Assembly (NCBI GenBank): GCA_011523705.1
Contig: WTGC01000238.1
Coordinates: forward strand, 1 to 64,000
Reading direction: 5' to 3'
Source: Chloroflexota bacterium
GTDB lineage: Bacteria; Chloroflexota; Anaerolineae; Aggregatilineales; Phototrophicaceae
DNA: 64,000 nucleotides
Below the pieces are notes generated by a model that worked only from the letters and a program-made list of their open reading frames with translations, was not told the DNA's origin and did not search any database. The position numbers and the translations under genes are program-made. The stretch's first letter is position 1, and every line of letters begins with the position of its first letter. Positions 16,294-25,574 of this stretch are shown piece by piece.

Positions 16294-17058
16294 TAGATCC
16301 AGCGTCAAGCTAATCGGGCAATGGTCGCTGCCCATCACATCGGCGTGAATCTCGGCGCTGGCCATCTTGTCCAGCAGATCGGGTGAGATGAAGAAGTAAT
16401 CAATCCGCCAGCCGATATTCTTGTCGCGCGCGCCGCTGCGCATGGACCACCAGGAGTAGGCGCCTTCCCGCTCCGGATTCAGATGTCGATAGCTATCGAT
16501 ATAACCCTGTTCAACCACCTTGTCGATCCAGTCGCGCTCCTCGCGCAGGAAGCCGGTGGTCTTCGTGTTCTGCTTGGGGCGCGCCAGGTCAATCTCGTTG
16601 TGCGCCGTGTTAATGTCGCCGGCGAAGACGACTGACTTGCCAGCCGCGCGCAGGCTGTTGGCGTAATCGAGAAAGGCTTCCTTGTATTCCATCTTGAAGG
16701 GCACGCGCTTGTGATCGCGTCCGCCATTGGGCAGGTAGGTCGTCATCAGAGTAAAGTCGCCATAATCCGCGATGATGGTGCGCCCTTCGCTGTCGAATTT
16801 TTCGATGCCCAGCCCAAGTGTGACCTCCTTCGGTTCGCTCTTGCTGAACAAGCCGACGCCGCTGTAGCCCTTGCGCTCCGCCTTGACCCACCAGCTGTGG
16901 TAACCCTCGGGCTGGCGCAATTCGCTGTCGAGTTGATCGGGCCAGGCTTTCGTCTCCTGAACAGTCAGGACATCCGGCTGCTCGGCGTACAGCCAATCAA
17001 GAAAACCTTTTTTCTGCGCGGCGCGGATACCGTTCACATTCCATGAATAGAGTTTCAT
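16288..17058 (-). CDS. xthA: Exodeoxyribonuclease III (AP endonuclease family)
   Basis: The 256-residue enzyme removes abasic and blocked 3-prime ends during base excision repair. Family signatures are WNVNGIRAA at the N-terminus, VQETKAWPDQL with the metal-binding Glu, GDINTAHNEIDLARPK, RIDYFFIS and the final GSDHCPISL with the catalytic Asp-His. The ATG at 17058 is preceded by GGAGA and matches the usual N-terminus; the frame is open 12 codons further upstream. It is convergent with paralogue 4, and a copy of its tail lies at 15371. Confidence 0.94.
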   Translation of the reverse strand: MKLYSWNVNGIRAAQKKGFLDWLYAEQPDVLTVQETKAWPDQLDSELRQPEGYHSWWVKAERKGYSGVGLFSKSEPKEVTLGLGIEKFDSEGRTIIADYGDFTLMTTYLPNGGRDHKRVPFKMEYKEAFLDYANSLRAAGKSVVFAGDINTAHNEIDLARPKQNTKTTGFLREERDWIDKVVEQGYIDSYRHLNPEREGAYSWWSMRSGARDKNIGWRIDYFFISPDLLDKMASAEIHADVMGSDHCPISLTLDLS

Positions 17059-17213
17059 GTGTTTCTCCGTTTCTCTTTCCGCGTGGATTGCCATATATTA
17101 TAGTCTTGCGCGCAAATCGGGATAAGGTGCAATCATTCGGCCCTTTCGTCCTGTTGCGTCCGCAGTGATTTGGGTTACTCTTTCCCTGCGCCCACTAAAC
17201 CAGGACCAACGCT

Positions 17214-18443
17214 ATGATCAAAGTCAATGTAGACCGCCTGCTCACGGACCTAAGGGAATTGGCGCGGATCGGCGCCACGGCCGATGGCGGCGTTTCCCGC
17301 CAGGCGCTAACCGCAGCTGATATCGAAGCCCGCCGCTGGTATCAAGCGCGAATCGCCGAAGCCGGTCTCGAATACGTGATGGATGGCGCTGGCAATCAGT
17401 CGGCCATTTTGCCTAGCGATCCGCCCAGCGAAAAGCGGATTCTGGCGGGCTCGCATTTGGACAGCGTGCCCAATGGCGGGCGTTATGACGGGGCGCTCGG
17501 TGTACTGGTGGCTTTGGAAGCCTTGCGCGCGCTGCGGGACCATGGAATCTCGCCGCCGGTTACACTGGAAGCGGTCAACCTCACGGATGAAGAGAGCGCC
17601 ATTATGGGATTGATGGGCAGCAAAGCGGTGGCGAGCCAATTGACCGCGACCGACTTTGAGCGCAGCCGCGTGGATGCCGCTGAGCTGGACCGGCGCTTTT
17701 CCGCCATCGGCATCACGCGCGAGACCATGCTCGGGGCGGCGCGCGATGATGTGCTCGCCTGGGTCGAATTGCATATCGAACAGGGGACGCGGCTGGAAAA
17801 CGCCGGCATCGATATTGGCGTGGTGAACGCAATCGTCGGGATACGCTCCGTCCATGTAACTTTCCGCGGCGAGGCGGCGCATGCCGGCACCATGCCAATG
17901 GACCGGCGGCGCGACGCGCTGTGGGGCGCGGCGACTTTCGTCTTGCGCGCGCGCGAACATGTCATGCGCCACTATAGCCCGGGCGTCTGCAATGTCGGCA
18001 TCATCAACGCACAGCCGGGCGCCTTCAATATTGTGCCGGCTGAAGTCTACTGCGCGCTGGAATATCGCCACGGCTCAGATGACGAGATGGATCGCATGGG
18101 CGCTGACCTGTACCGACTTCTGGACGAATGCGCGTCTGAGCACGGCTTGAGCGTGACATACGAGGAGACACCGCCCGTGATCCCGGCGACCATGAGCGAA
18201 TCGGTGATGCGCGCCATAGAGCGGGGCGCCGATACGCTGGGCCTGTCCCACGAGCGCATGCTCAGCTTCGCCGGGCACGATACGCAAAACATGGCGAAAA
18301 TCGCGCCGGCGGCCATGTTCTTTGTGCCGTCGGTCGCCGGCGTCAGCCACAATCCCAATGAGTTCACGCGCGACGCCGACTGCGTCAATGGCGCCAATCT
18401 GATGCTTCATACGCTGCTGGAGTTGATGAAAGAATTCGCCTAA
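17214..18443 (+). CDS. M20 family amidohydrolase (allantoate / N-carbamoyl-L-amino acid hydrolase type)
   Basis: This 409-residue zinc hydrolase shows the metal-binding sequence GSHLDSVPNGGRYDGALGVL and TDEESA. Downstream are ELHIEQGTRLE, the dimerisation-domain motif AHAGTMPMDRRRDAL, and the C-terminal GHDTQNMA and GVSHNPNEFTRDADC. These fit the AmaB/HyuC/AllC group, which hydrolyses carbamoyl or ureido compounds. The exact substrate cannot be read from the sequence, and no purine or hydantoin genes lie nearby. It overlaps the convergent dehydrogenase gene by four bases. Confidence 0.88.
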   Translation: MIKVNVDRLLTDLRELARIGATADGGVSRQALTAADIEARRWYQARIAEAGLEYVMDGAGNQSAILPSDPPSEKRILAGSHLDSVPNGGRYDGALGVLVALEALRALRDHGISPPVTLEAVNLTDEESAIMGLMGSKAVASQLTATDFERSRVDAAELDRRFSAIGITRETMLGAARDDVLAWVELHIEQGTRLENAGIDIGVVNAIVGIRSVHVTFRGEAAHAGTMPMDRRRDALWGAATFVLRAREHVMRHYSPGVCNVGIINAQPGAFNIVPAEVYCALEYRHGSDDEMDRMGADLYRLLDECASEHGLSVTYEETPPVIPATMSESVMRAIERGADTLGLSHERMLSFAGHDTQNMAKIAPAAMFFVPSVAGVSHNPNEFTRDADCVNGANLMLHTLLELMKEFA

Positions 18444-20875
18444 GCCCCGGTCGGCGCCCAGATGTTTTTCACCTGGATCGACTCCTGCAGAAACTCGGCG
18501 CCGGCGCCTTGCTCCGGGTCGCGCCAATCGCGTTCGTTGCCATAGCTGACCCAGGTTCGCTTGATATTGTGGCGCGAGCGCGCCTCGACCTGGCGGCTCC
18601 CTTCCGCGTCCCCGAAATACCACAAGCCATCCACATCGTCATGTTCGACCAGGGTCTTCACCAGATGGTCGCGATCGCCGGTGATGATGTTGACCACGCC
18701 AGCCGGCAAGTCCGATGTATCAAAGACCTGATAGAGATCTGTCGCGCTGAGCGGGTAGAGGGGCGAGGGAATGCAGACCACCGTGTTGCCGCGGCAGATG
18801 GCTGGCGCGACCAATGATACGAATGCCAGCAGCGGCGATTCGTCCGGGCAGGCGATGCCGATCACGCCGAGCGGCTCGTGCACGGCGACAACCAGGCCGC
18901 GAATGGTCGTCTCTTGCACGGCGCCGCCAGACTTGTCAGCGAAAGCCGCCCAATGGAAGAGCCGGTCAATGGAAGCCGACACTTCCGCCCGCGCTTCATC
19001 AAGTGGCGCCTCGGTCATCGCTGCGATGCGCCCGGCGAATTCTTCCGCCCGCGCCGAGAGGTTCTCAGCGATATAGTAGAGGATCTGCGCCCGATTATGC
19101 GGCGCGTAATAAGCCCAGTTCTTCGCCTTATGTGCAGCTTCGACGGCGTTGCGCGCGTCCTTTCGATTGCCATCGCCCACCTGACCAACGGGCAAGCCCG
19201 AAGGCGAGAGAACGTGCCGCGTATAATTGCCGTCCGGTCGCGCCTGCTTTCCGCCGATGTAAAGCTTCGCCGTGCGGTCGAGCGAAACCCCCCTCGGTCC
19301 CCCCGACGAGTCAGGGGGAAGCAAGGCGGTTGGGGCAGGCGGTGTGTGGGCGCCCCAATCAGCGGGCGGCTCGCCCAGTTGAGGACGCGCCCGTTTCATC
19401 CAGCGGGGCCGCAGGTAGGCGAAGAGCCCTTCCACCCCCCCTTCGCGTCCGTAGCCGCTCTCGCGATAGCCGCCAAAACCGGCGGCGGCATCAAAGAGAT
19501 TGGTGCTGTTGATCCAGATGCTGCCCGCTTTTATCTGCCGCGCCGTCTCCAGCGCCAGGCTGATGTTTTCGCTCCAGATCGATGCCGCCAGTCCGTAGCG
19601 CGTATTATTCGCCAGCTCCACCGCCTCACTCGGGGTGCGGAAGCTCATCGCCACCAGGACGGGACCGAATATCTCTTCCTGAGCGACGGCGGCCGCCGCT
19701 TCCAGATTGCTCAAGAGCGTCGGCGGATAGAAGCAGCCTCCATTCAAATCTGGCGGCAACTCGCATTCGGGCTGGTAGACATCGGCGCCTTCGCTGATGC
19801 CGCGCTGCACCCACTGGTCAATCGCCTCGTATTGGATCGGGTCGATCACCGCGCCGATATCGATGCTCTTATCCAGCGCGTCTCCCAGCCGCAAACGAGC
19901 CATGCGGTGCTTCAAGCGAGCCAGGAAATCACCGGCGATATTCTCTTGGACCAAAAGGCGCGAGCCGGCGCAGCAAACCTGACCTTGATTGAAGAAGATT
20001 GCGTCTACCAGCCCTTCAATCGCGCCATCCAGATCGGCGTCATCGAATACGACGAAGGGCGACTTGCCGCCCAGCTCCAGCGTGAGCTTGATGCCGCTGC
20101 CGGCCGTCGCCCGCCGAATGACGCGCCCGACCGCTGTCGAGCCAGTGAAGGCGATCTTGTCGAGGTCTTGATGCGCCACCAGGGCCGCGCCCGCCTCATC
20201 GCCGCCGGTGATGATGTTGACCACGCCCGGCGGCAGTCCCGCTTCGGCGATGATCTCAGCGAAGAGCAAGGCGGAAAGTGGCGCGTAAGGCGCCGGTTTG
20301 ATGACGACTGTGTTGCCGGTCGCCAGCGCCGGCGCGATCTTCCAAGCCAGCATCAAGAGCGGAAAGTTCCAGGGGATGACCTGCCCGACGACGCCCAGCG
20401 ATTGGTAATCGCGCAGCTCGCTATCCATCAACTGCGCCCAGCCGGCGTGATAGTAGAAGTGGCGGGCGGCCAACGGCACATCAATATCGCGCGATTCGCG
20501 GATTGGCTTGCCATTGTCCAGGCTCTCGACGACTGCCAGCAAGCGGGCGTGCTTCTGGATATTGCGGGCGATGGCGTAAAGGTGGCGGGCGCGCTGATGT
20601 GGACTCAGCGCGGACCAGGATTGGTAAGCGGCGCGCGCGGCTTTGACGGCGGCGTCGATATCGGGGGCGGTGGCGTCAGCGGCTTGAGCCAGTGGCTCGC
20701 CGCGGGCCGGGTTGGAGACGGTGAAGTAGCTGGCTGCGGCGGGCGCGGTCCATTGGTTGTTGATGAAGAGATCAAACTTGCGCCCGTGCGATTCGAGCCA
20801 GGCGTCGGCGGCGTCCGCGGATTCGGGCGCGGGTCCGTAGGGGAGGGTTTGGAAGAGAGTGGTTAGTTGGGTCAT
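18440..20875 (-). CDS. ALDH16-type two-domain aldehyde dehydrogenase
   Basis: The 811-residue protein joins a complete aldehyde dehydrogenase domain (about 30-500) to a second, shorter one (about 545-800). In the first, the general base E267 (LTLELGGKSP) and nucleophile C301 (FNQGQVCCAG) are present, as is the NAD-site FTGSTAVG. The second keeps cofactor-fold pieces (GVIGIACPDESPLLAFVSLVAPA, GVVNIITGD) but has no catalytic Cys motif. This arrangement matches the ALDH16 family. The aldehyde oxidised is unknown. It is probably transcribed alone. Confidence 0.87.
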   Translation of the reverse strand: MTQLTTLFQTLPYGPAPESADAADAWLESHGRKFDLFINNQWTAPAAASYFTVSNPARGEPLAQAADATAPDIDAAVKAARAAYQSWSALSPHQRARHLYAIARNIQKHARLLAVVESLDNGKPIRESRDIDVPLAARHFYYHAGWAQLMDSELRDYQSLGVVGQVIPWNFPLLMLAWKIAPALATGNTVVIKPAPYAPLSALLFAEIIAEAGLPPGVVNIITGGDEAGAALVAHQDLDKIAFTGSTAVGRVIRRATAGSGIKLTLELGGKSPFVVFDDADLDGAIEGLVDAIFFNQGQVCCAGSRLLVQENIAGDFLARLKHRMARLRLGDALDKSIDIGAVIDPIQYEAIDQWVQRGISEGADVYQPECELPPDLNGGCFYPPTLLSNLEAAAAVAQEEIFGPVLVAMSFRTPSEAVELANNTRYGLAASIWSENISLALETARQIKAGSIWINSTNLFDAAAGFGGYRESGYGREGGVEGLFAYLRPRWMKRARPQLGEPPADWGAHTPPAPTALLPPDSSGGPRGVSLDRTAKLYIGGKQARPDGNYTRHVLSPSGLPVGQVGDGNRKDARNAVEAAHKAKNWAYYAPHNRAQILYYIAENLSARAEEFAGRIAAMTEAPLDEARAEVSASIDRLFHWAAFADKSGGAVQETTIRGLVVAVHEPLGVIGIACPDESPLLAFVSLVAPAICRGNTVVCIPSPLYPLSATDLYQVFDTSDLPAGVVNIITGDRDHLVKTLVEHDDVDGLWYFGDAEGSRQVEARSRHNIKRTWVSYGNERDWRDPEQGAGAEFLQESIQVKNIWAPTGA

Positions 20876-20904
20876 GGGGGTGCGCTTCCCTAAGACGACG
20901 CACT

Positions 20905-21435
20905 TTAGGACAATGGTATTCTAAAGTCGAGTTCGCGGATTAGCGTGAAGGTGTCCAAGTGCTTTATGCCCAGCAAGTCGCACACAGTGGGAATCTTTCT
21001 ATTAATTGGATTAGGCAAATTCGTCGGCGCGGTGGTCACCTTCTCCAACGTGACTACTCGGCGGACGCTAGTGTCAAATAATGCGTGAGCAACAAGAAAT
21101 GGGTCGGCGCGTTGCTCGACGAGATCATGTTGAGCCGCTTCGACTGATGCATATCCATATCCCACAGTTAAGGTTTCGGACCAGTCATTTGCATCAACTG
21201 ATTCAGCTAGCTCCAATGTGGCGCGATTAGATTTCACCCACGTGGAGAGGTCATCCTCTTTGCTACCGCGTAGGATTTCGTCGATCACCTTCGGCGGAAT
21301 CTTTACACGATCATTCGCGGCATGATGCAGAATCCACTTCCAGAAGTGAGGAATGCGGTCGAGCGCATAGTACAAATTCTTCGCCGCGATCAAGACGTCC
21401 GTATCCACCAGATATAGCACGCTGGGCACCTTCAA
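20905..21435 (-). CDS. DUF4411 PIN-like protein, probable toxin
   Basis: The 176-residue protein begins YLVDTDVLIAAKN, the acidic first strand of a PIN-like ribonuclease fold. Further parts are KIPPKVIDEILRGSKEDDLSTWV and DPFLVAHALF, with conserved acidic residues, and the C-terminal RKIPTVCDLLGIKHLD. This matches the DUF4411 family. Its TTG start overlaps the stop of the XRE-ImmA gene by four bases; a GTG two codons later is an alternative. The tight coupling and lower GC than the flanks fit a mobile toxin-antitoxin-like pair. RNase activity is inferred from the fold. Confidence 0.8.
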   Translation of the reverse strand: MKVPSVLYLVDTDVLIAAKNLYYALDRIPHFWKWILHHAANDRVKIPPKVIDEILRGSKEDDLSTWVKSNRATLELAESVDANDWSETLTVGYGYASVEAAQHDLVEQRADPFLVAHALFDTSVRRVVTLEKVTTAPTNLPNPINRKIPTVCDLLGIKHLDTFTLIRELDFRIPLS

Positions 21436-22622
21436 GCCAATTCGGGAAAGAGCATAGGGTAAACGCTTCTAGGCGCTACGCCCAATACAACGGCGGCTTT
21501 GGACGGTGTCAGTACATTCGCGCTCACGGCATAGCGAGCAAGGTCAACTAAAGCGTTGCCGAGTTGATGTCGTCTAACGGTATAGTAACTTGGCCCACCT
21601 TTGGTAGTCTTGCGCCTTTCACGTTCGTGCTCCTTTCTTTCCGCTCTATCTTTTGCATAACGCACTTTTAGACGTTCCCAAACGTCGTGGCCAATGTGGC
21701 CTTCAAGCCATAGATTGTAAGAAATCATAGAGCGGCTCAAATTCATGTCGTCGGCGGCATTAGTGACTCGCTTCAGGATGAAGTCATAACTACTACTACG
21801 TTCGATCCCAAGAGCAGCGCGATCGGTCGAGGGAAACAGGATTTCACCTGCCACGCGATCACAGAATCGCTCAACTCGCTTGTCTACCCACATACCCGAT
21901 ATTCCGCTTGCCCCAATCCACACATGTGCGACTTCATGCAATGCGGTGAAACTCCAAGCGGAAACAGCATCTTTACGGTTGATCACAATGAATGGTGCAA
22001 CGGCATCGGCAAAGGCAACGCCTCTAAATACTTCAACAGGGATGGTGGTATGATGGCTTCCTAAATCGCTAAGTAGCAGTACAAAAATGCGGCTATCTTC
22101 AATCTGTTGACGAAGATAAGAAAAAGCATCACGCACTCTTCGCTTACTGCGAAATGTATCGAGATCGAATTCAATTGTTTTAACGATGTCACGTGCTACT
22201 GATTCAGCACCCATGGATACCGATGCAGAATTGACGAATGGCAACCGCTCTGCACTTTCCTCTAACAGCACGTCCCGGACTAGTCTCTGTGCCGCCTTGA
22301 TGTCGCGCGTTAACAGATTTAAGTGCGCATTACCCTTGCGATTTGATTGCTGTTGGTCGAGGGAACGATAATCTTCGCCTTGGTCACCTCTGTGGGGAGG
22401 CTTGCTCAAGTAGAATACCATCGGCGACTGAAAATAGGCCTTTGCCATTCTGTTGAGTTGCGCGTTTGTCGGATGGTCCAGTCCGCTCTCCAGGCTTTCC
22501 AGCTTCTCTATGGCGGTGCGCTTCTTGGAGTCTCTGAATCCCAGCTTTTTCGCGGCTTCGTCAAGGTTAAGACCAGCCGTTTCTCGCGCCCATTTTAGAA
22601 TCTCTGGATTAGCGGCAATCAT
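21432..22622 (-). CDS. XRE-type HTH protein with ImmA/IrrE metallopeptidase domain, probable antitoxin/regulator
   Basis: The 396-residue protein has an N-terminal helix-turn-helix (about 5-60: [25 protein letters not shown]). A COG2856/ImmA-IrrE domain follows, with the zinc motif HEVAH at 229-233 ([13 protein letters not shown]) and a downstream acidic region ([13 protein letters not shown]). Such proteins commonly regulate mobile elements or pair with a toxin, repressing through the HTH and responding through the protease. It is the first gene of the pair with the PIN-like gene. The C-terminal third (after about 330) has no assignment. Confidence 0.82.
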   Translation of the reverse strand: MIAANPEILKWARETAGLNLDEAAKKLGFRDSKKRTAIEKLESLESGLDHPTNAQLNRMAKAYFQSPMVFYLSKPPHRGDQGEDYRSLDQQQSNRKGNAHLNLLTRDIKAAQRLVRDVLLEESAERLPFVNSASVSMGAESVARDIVKTIEFDLDTFRSKRRVRDAFSYLRQQIEDSRIFVLLLSDLGSHHTTIPVEVFRGVAFADAVAPFIVINRKDAVSAWSFTALHEVAHVWIGASGISGMWVDKRVERFCDRVAGEILFPSTDRAALGIERSSSYDFILKRVTNAADDMNLSRSMISYNLWLEGHIGHDVWERLKVRYAKDRAERKEHERERRKTTKGGPSYYTVRRHQLGNALVDLARYAVSANVLTPSKAAVVLGVAPRSVYPMLFPELA

Positions 22623-22781
22623 GTCGAGTCACTTGGCTTCACTGAGAGAATTATATTGCCCTCATCCTCGAAAGCCAACAGTCGTATCTGCGTCTTTCAG
22701 TTGTACGACACTTTCGCGAGTGTGCGTCATCTGCTACCCTCCCCACCTCACGCCCACTCAACCCAACCAGGAGAACCCCCC

Positions 22782-23306
22782 ATGCCCAAGCAATACGCCA
22801 GCCCGCCAGCCATGCAGATCGACCACAAGAAGACTTACCTCGCCATCATGAACACAAGCAAAGGCGCGATTGCCATCGATCTCTTCGCCGACCGCGCGCC
22901 GATCACGGTGAACAACTTCGTCTTTTTGGCGCGCGACGGCTTCTATGACGGCGTCGTCTTCCATCGCGTATTGGATGGCTTCATGGCGCAAGGCGGCGAC
23001 CCCACGGGCACCGGCCGCGGCGGACCCGGCTACCGCTGGGATGACGAGCCGGCGGCGCTGCAGCTTCGACACGACGCCCCTGGAACGCTCAGCATGGCCA
23101 ACGCCGGTCCCAATACCAACGGCTCGCAATTCTTCATCACCTTCGTACCGACACCGCATCTCGATGGCAAGCACGCTGTCTTTGGTCGGGTCGCCGACGG
23201 GCCAAGCCTGGAGGTGCTGAATTCGCTGCAGAGAATCGATCCGCAGCGTCCAAGCGCCTCGGTCGCCGCCGATCAGATTGTGTCCATTTCAATCGAAGAA
23301 GTTTAG
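22782..23306 (+). CDS. Cyclophilin-type peptidyl-prolyl cis-trans isomerase
   Basis: This 174-residue single-domain cyclophilin catalyses proline isomerisation. The fold motifs are visible: [36 protein letters not shown], with the catalytic Arg in FHR, then [18 protein letters not shown] and [11 protein letters not shown]. The ATG at 22782 follows an AGGAG site; longer open frame upstream has no similarity. There is no signal peptide, so it is cytoplasmic. Confidence 0.93.
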   Translation: MPKQYASPPAMQIDHKKTYLAIMNTSKGAIAIDLFADRAPITVNNFVFLARDGFYDGVVFHRVLDGFMAQGGDPTGTGRGGPGYRWDDEPAALQLRHDAPGTLSMANAGPNTNGSQFFITFVPTPHLDGKHAVFGRVADGPSLEVLNSLQRIDPQRPSASVAADQIVSISIEEV

Positions 23307-23710
23307 CCTCAGTGCTGATATAGGCGCGCGCCGGAAGTTGCTCCACTGCAGACTGAAAACTGGATAAGGCTTGCTGGCGCGCCACCCGTTGCAGGCGTAT
23401 GCTAGGCGGCGGCCCGCAAGCGTGCGACTGGCTTGGGGCATGGGCGCTGGATTAACTTGCCCGTTGAAAGCCGTGTTTGCGCCGATAGGGGCTCCGGATT
23501 GCATTACGAAAGTAAGTGGAGAGTATTTTAGATTGGACATAGCCAGCATCGGAATTCATTCAAGTATTGTTGTGAATATGTTGGCAGCAATGACAAGTGT
23601 GGTAACATATTCTGACCTTTGCAGACGCATAAAACATAAAATGCTAAAACTATCTGTTTCAAAAGTATTTCCGCATCAGAAGCGTACGATGCACATCGAA
23701 AGGTTGTGAG
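23307..23710. other. 404-bp intergenic region upstream of the BTAD regulator gene
   Basis: The second half turns AT-rich. TTGGCA at 23581-23586 and TAACAT at 23603-23608, 16 bp apart, form a plausible sigma70-type promoter for the regulator gene starting at 23711. The first half carries no gene, palindrome or tRNA that I can support. Confidence 0.45.
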
Positions 23711-25003
23711 ATGTTGTCGCATGTAATCACCAGTGTCTCCTTCGAGTCCTTTCGCGCATCGTCCGAGGGCAAGAAGGTTATCCTTCTTTATCCCTGGACA
23801 AATCACCGAAATATCTTCCTCAGTTATTTTCTGAATGACCTTAGCGAAGGCTTGCTGTACTTTCGGTTGCCCGAGCGGACCAGCGGTCTGGCGAATTGGA
23901 TGCGCCGTCTGGTTGACGAGATCCGTCATGTCGAAACCGGATTCGGCCAGTCGCTGGAGAAGATCTTGGCAGAGGGAACGCCATCCGAAATCGGCGAAGC
24001 GCTGGCCGCGGATCTCGGCGAGCTCAAGCACGAACGAGTTGTCCTATACCTGGATGAGTTGGATCGCGTGCCGCAGGATGAGGAGTTCCGCCAATTTATG
24101 AACGCGGCGATTGCCAACCTGCCCGACAAGGCGCAATTGGCGATTAATTCACGCTTGCTGACCTACGATCCCTGGATCAGTTGGGTGAACCGTGACGAAG
24201 TGGTGATCCTGGGAACGGAGCATCGCAGCAGCAATTTGCTCTTTGCCAAGGCGACCAGCCTGAAGCCGCAATTGGAAGTGTACGCCTTCGGGCGCGGGCA
24301 CGCTGTCTCCAACGGTCGCGAGATCAGCAGTTGGGATGGCGCCTTGCCGCGCAATCTGTTCTTCTACTTCATTGACAACCCGCTGGTCACGCGGGATCAG
24401 ATTTTCGAGATATTCTGGCCCAAGCTATCGGTGCGGGACGCGACCAACGTCTTCCACGTGACCAAACGGAAGATCACGGAACGAATTTCAGTGCACGTTG
24501 ACGATGGCAAGAATTATGAATTGACCACTTACTCGACTGGCTTCTATGTGCCGAGCGACAAGATTGTCCGGCATTATGACGTGGCGGATTTCGAGCAGGC
24601 GATGGAGGGCGCATTGCTCTCTTACGACGCGCACGAACGGGAACTGCTTTACCTGCGCGCCATCGAGATCTATAAGGCGCCGTTTTTGCACCCGGTCAAG
24701 TTGCCCTGGGTGGAAGCGCGCCGCATTCAACTGCAGTCCATGTATGCAGAGGCGCTGATCGGCATGGCGCGTATGAAGACGGAACGCGGGGCTTGGGAGG
24801 AGGCGCTGGGATATTACGCGCGGGCACTGAAAGAGGCGCCGCAGCGCGAAGATATTCATCGCGGGGCCATGCGGATGTATATCAATCTCGGACGGAATGC
24901 CGACGCGCGGCAACAATACAAGCTGCTGGAGCGGATGCTAAAGCGAAAGCTGGGCGTCAAACCGTCCGGTGAAACGCAGGCGCTAATCGAGCAGTTGGTT
25001 TAA
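23711..25003 (+). CDS. BTAD-domain transcriptional regulator with degenerate STAND-like N-terminus
   Basis: The protein has 430 residues. The first 200 resemble a STAND/MalT-type ATPase core with a Walker-B-like strand (VVLYLDELDRVPQ) and sensor-like LAINSRLLTYDPW, but no P-loop lysine motif is present where EGKKVILLYPW stands. A winged helix of the SARP type follows (about 210-300: LVTRDQIFEIFWPKLSVRDATNVFHVTKRKI). The helical BTAD domain (about 300-430) ends LLERMLKRKLGVKPSGET. It is probably a cytoplasmic DNA-binding activator. No target operon is obvious; the next gene cluster is selA. Confidence 0.8.
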   Translation: MLSHVITSVSFESFRASSEGKKVILLYPWTNHRNIFLSYFLNDLSEGLLYFRLPERTSGLANWMRRLVDEIRHVETGFGQSLEKILAEGTPSEIGEALAADLGELKHERVVLYLDELDRVPQDEEFRQFMNAAIANLPDKAQLAINSRLLTYDPWISWVNRDEVVILGTEHRSSNLLFAKATSLKPQLEVYAFGRGHAVSNGREISSWDGALPRNLFFYFIDNPLVTRDQIFEIFWPKLSVRDATNVFHVTKRKITERISVHVDDGKNYELTTYSTGFYVPSDKIVRHYDVADFEQAMEGALLSYDAHERELLYLRAIEIYKAPFLHPVKLPWVEARRIQLQSMYAEALIGMARMKTERGAWEEALGYYARALKEAPQREDIHRGAMRMYINLGRNADARQQYKLLERMLKRKLGVKPSGETQALIEQLV

Positions 25004-25124
25004 TCGAGATTTGCCTTTCTCCGGCCTGCTCATATTTGGCTGACGATTTACAATACTGTTGAAGTCGGTCGGCGCTTTGGCGCGCCCGCCGACATCCAAG
25101 CTCAGTTCGTTCAGGCGAATTGGA

Positions 25125-25574
25125 ATGCGCCTCAATCAATCCAGTCAAGACAATCGGGACAGACTGACCGCGACGTCAACGCGCCGCTCTGAAGGGGAAC
25201 AGCGTGGGGTCTTGCTCGCCTCGCTGCTGATGTTCCTCATTGGCTGGGGAGGTTTGCTGTATTTGGTCATCTCCACCCGTCCTCGTATCGGCGGCGAGAT
25301 CTGGCTCTTTTTCATGCTCCTGCAGATCGCGGTGACTGGCACAGCAATCCCGATCCTGCGTCTATTCAGCCAGCGCCTGACGCCTGTGAACGAACCTGCT
25401 CCCCTTGGCGGTGTGATCGTCAGGCGCGGCGTGTGGATCGGCATCATCGTCGTCACCAGCGCCTGGCTCATGATTCCGCGCTATATGTCGCTGCCTATCA
25501 TGCTGATTTTGATCCTATTATTCGTTGTGATTGAAGTTTTCATGCGCAACCGAGAATTGGCGAATGAACGATAG
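25125..25574 (+). CDS. Four-helix membrane protein upstream of selA
   Basis: From the ATG at 25125 the protein has 149 residues and four predicted membrane helices (VLLASLLMFLIGWGGLLYLV, IWLFFMLLQIAVTGTAIPIL, GVWIGIIVVTSAWLMIP, IMLILILLFVVIEVFM). The N-terminus is short and basic. An upstream in-frame start at 25059 is less likely. It overlaps the start of selA by 11 bp, so the two are translated together. The function is unknown. Confidence 0.72.
   Translation: MRLNQSSQDNRDRLTATSTRRSEGEQRGVLLASLLMFLIGWGGLLYLVISTRPRIGGEIWLFFMLLQIAVTGTAIPILRLFSQRLTPVNEPAPLGGVIVRRGVWIGIIVVTSAWLMIPRYMSLPIMLILILLFVVIEVFMRNRELANER

Noticed and set aside
18878..20866. A 662-codon open frame on the plus strand opposite the aldehyde dehydrogenase gene
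   Set aside because: It mirrors the codon pattern of the real gene on the other strand, has no recognisable domain and would overlap completely; a GC-driven shadow.
20905..22622. Prophage or integrative element carrying the toxin-antitoxin-like pair
   Set aside because: No integrase, attachment repeat or phage structural gene is seen on either side.
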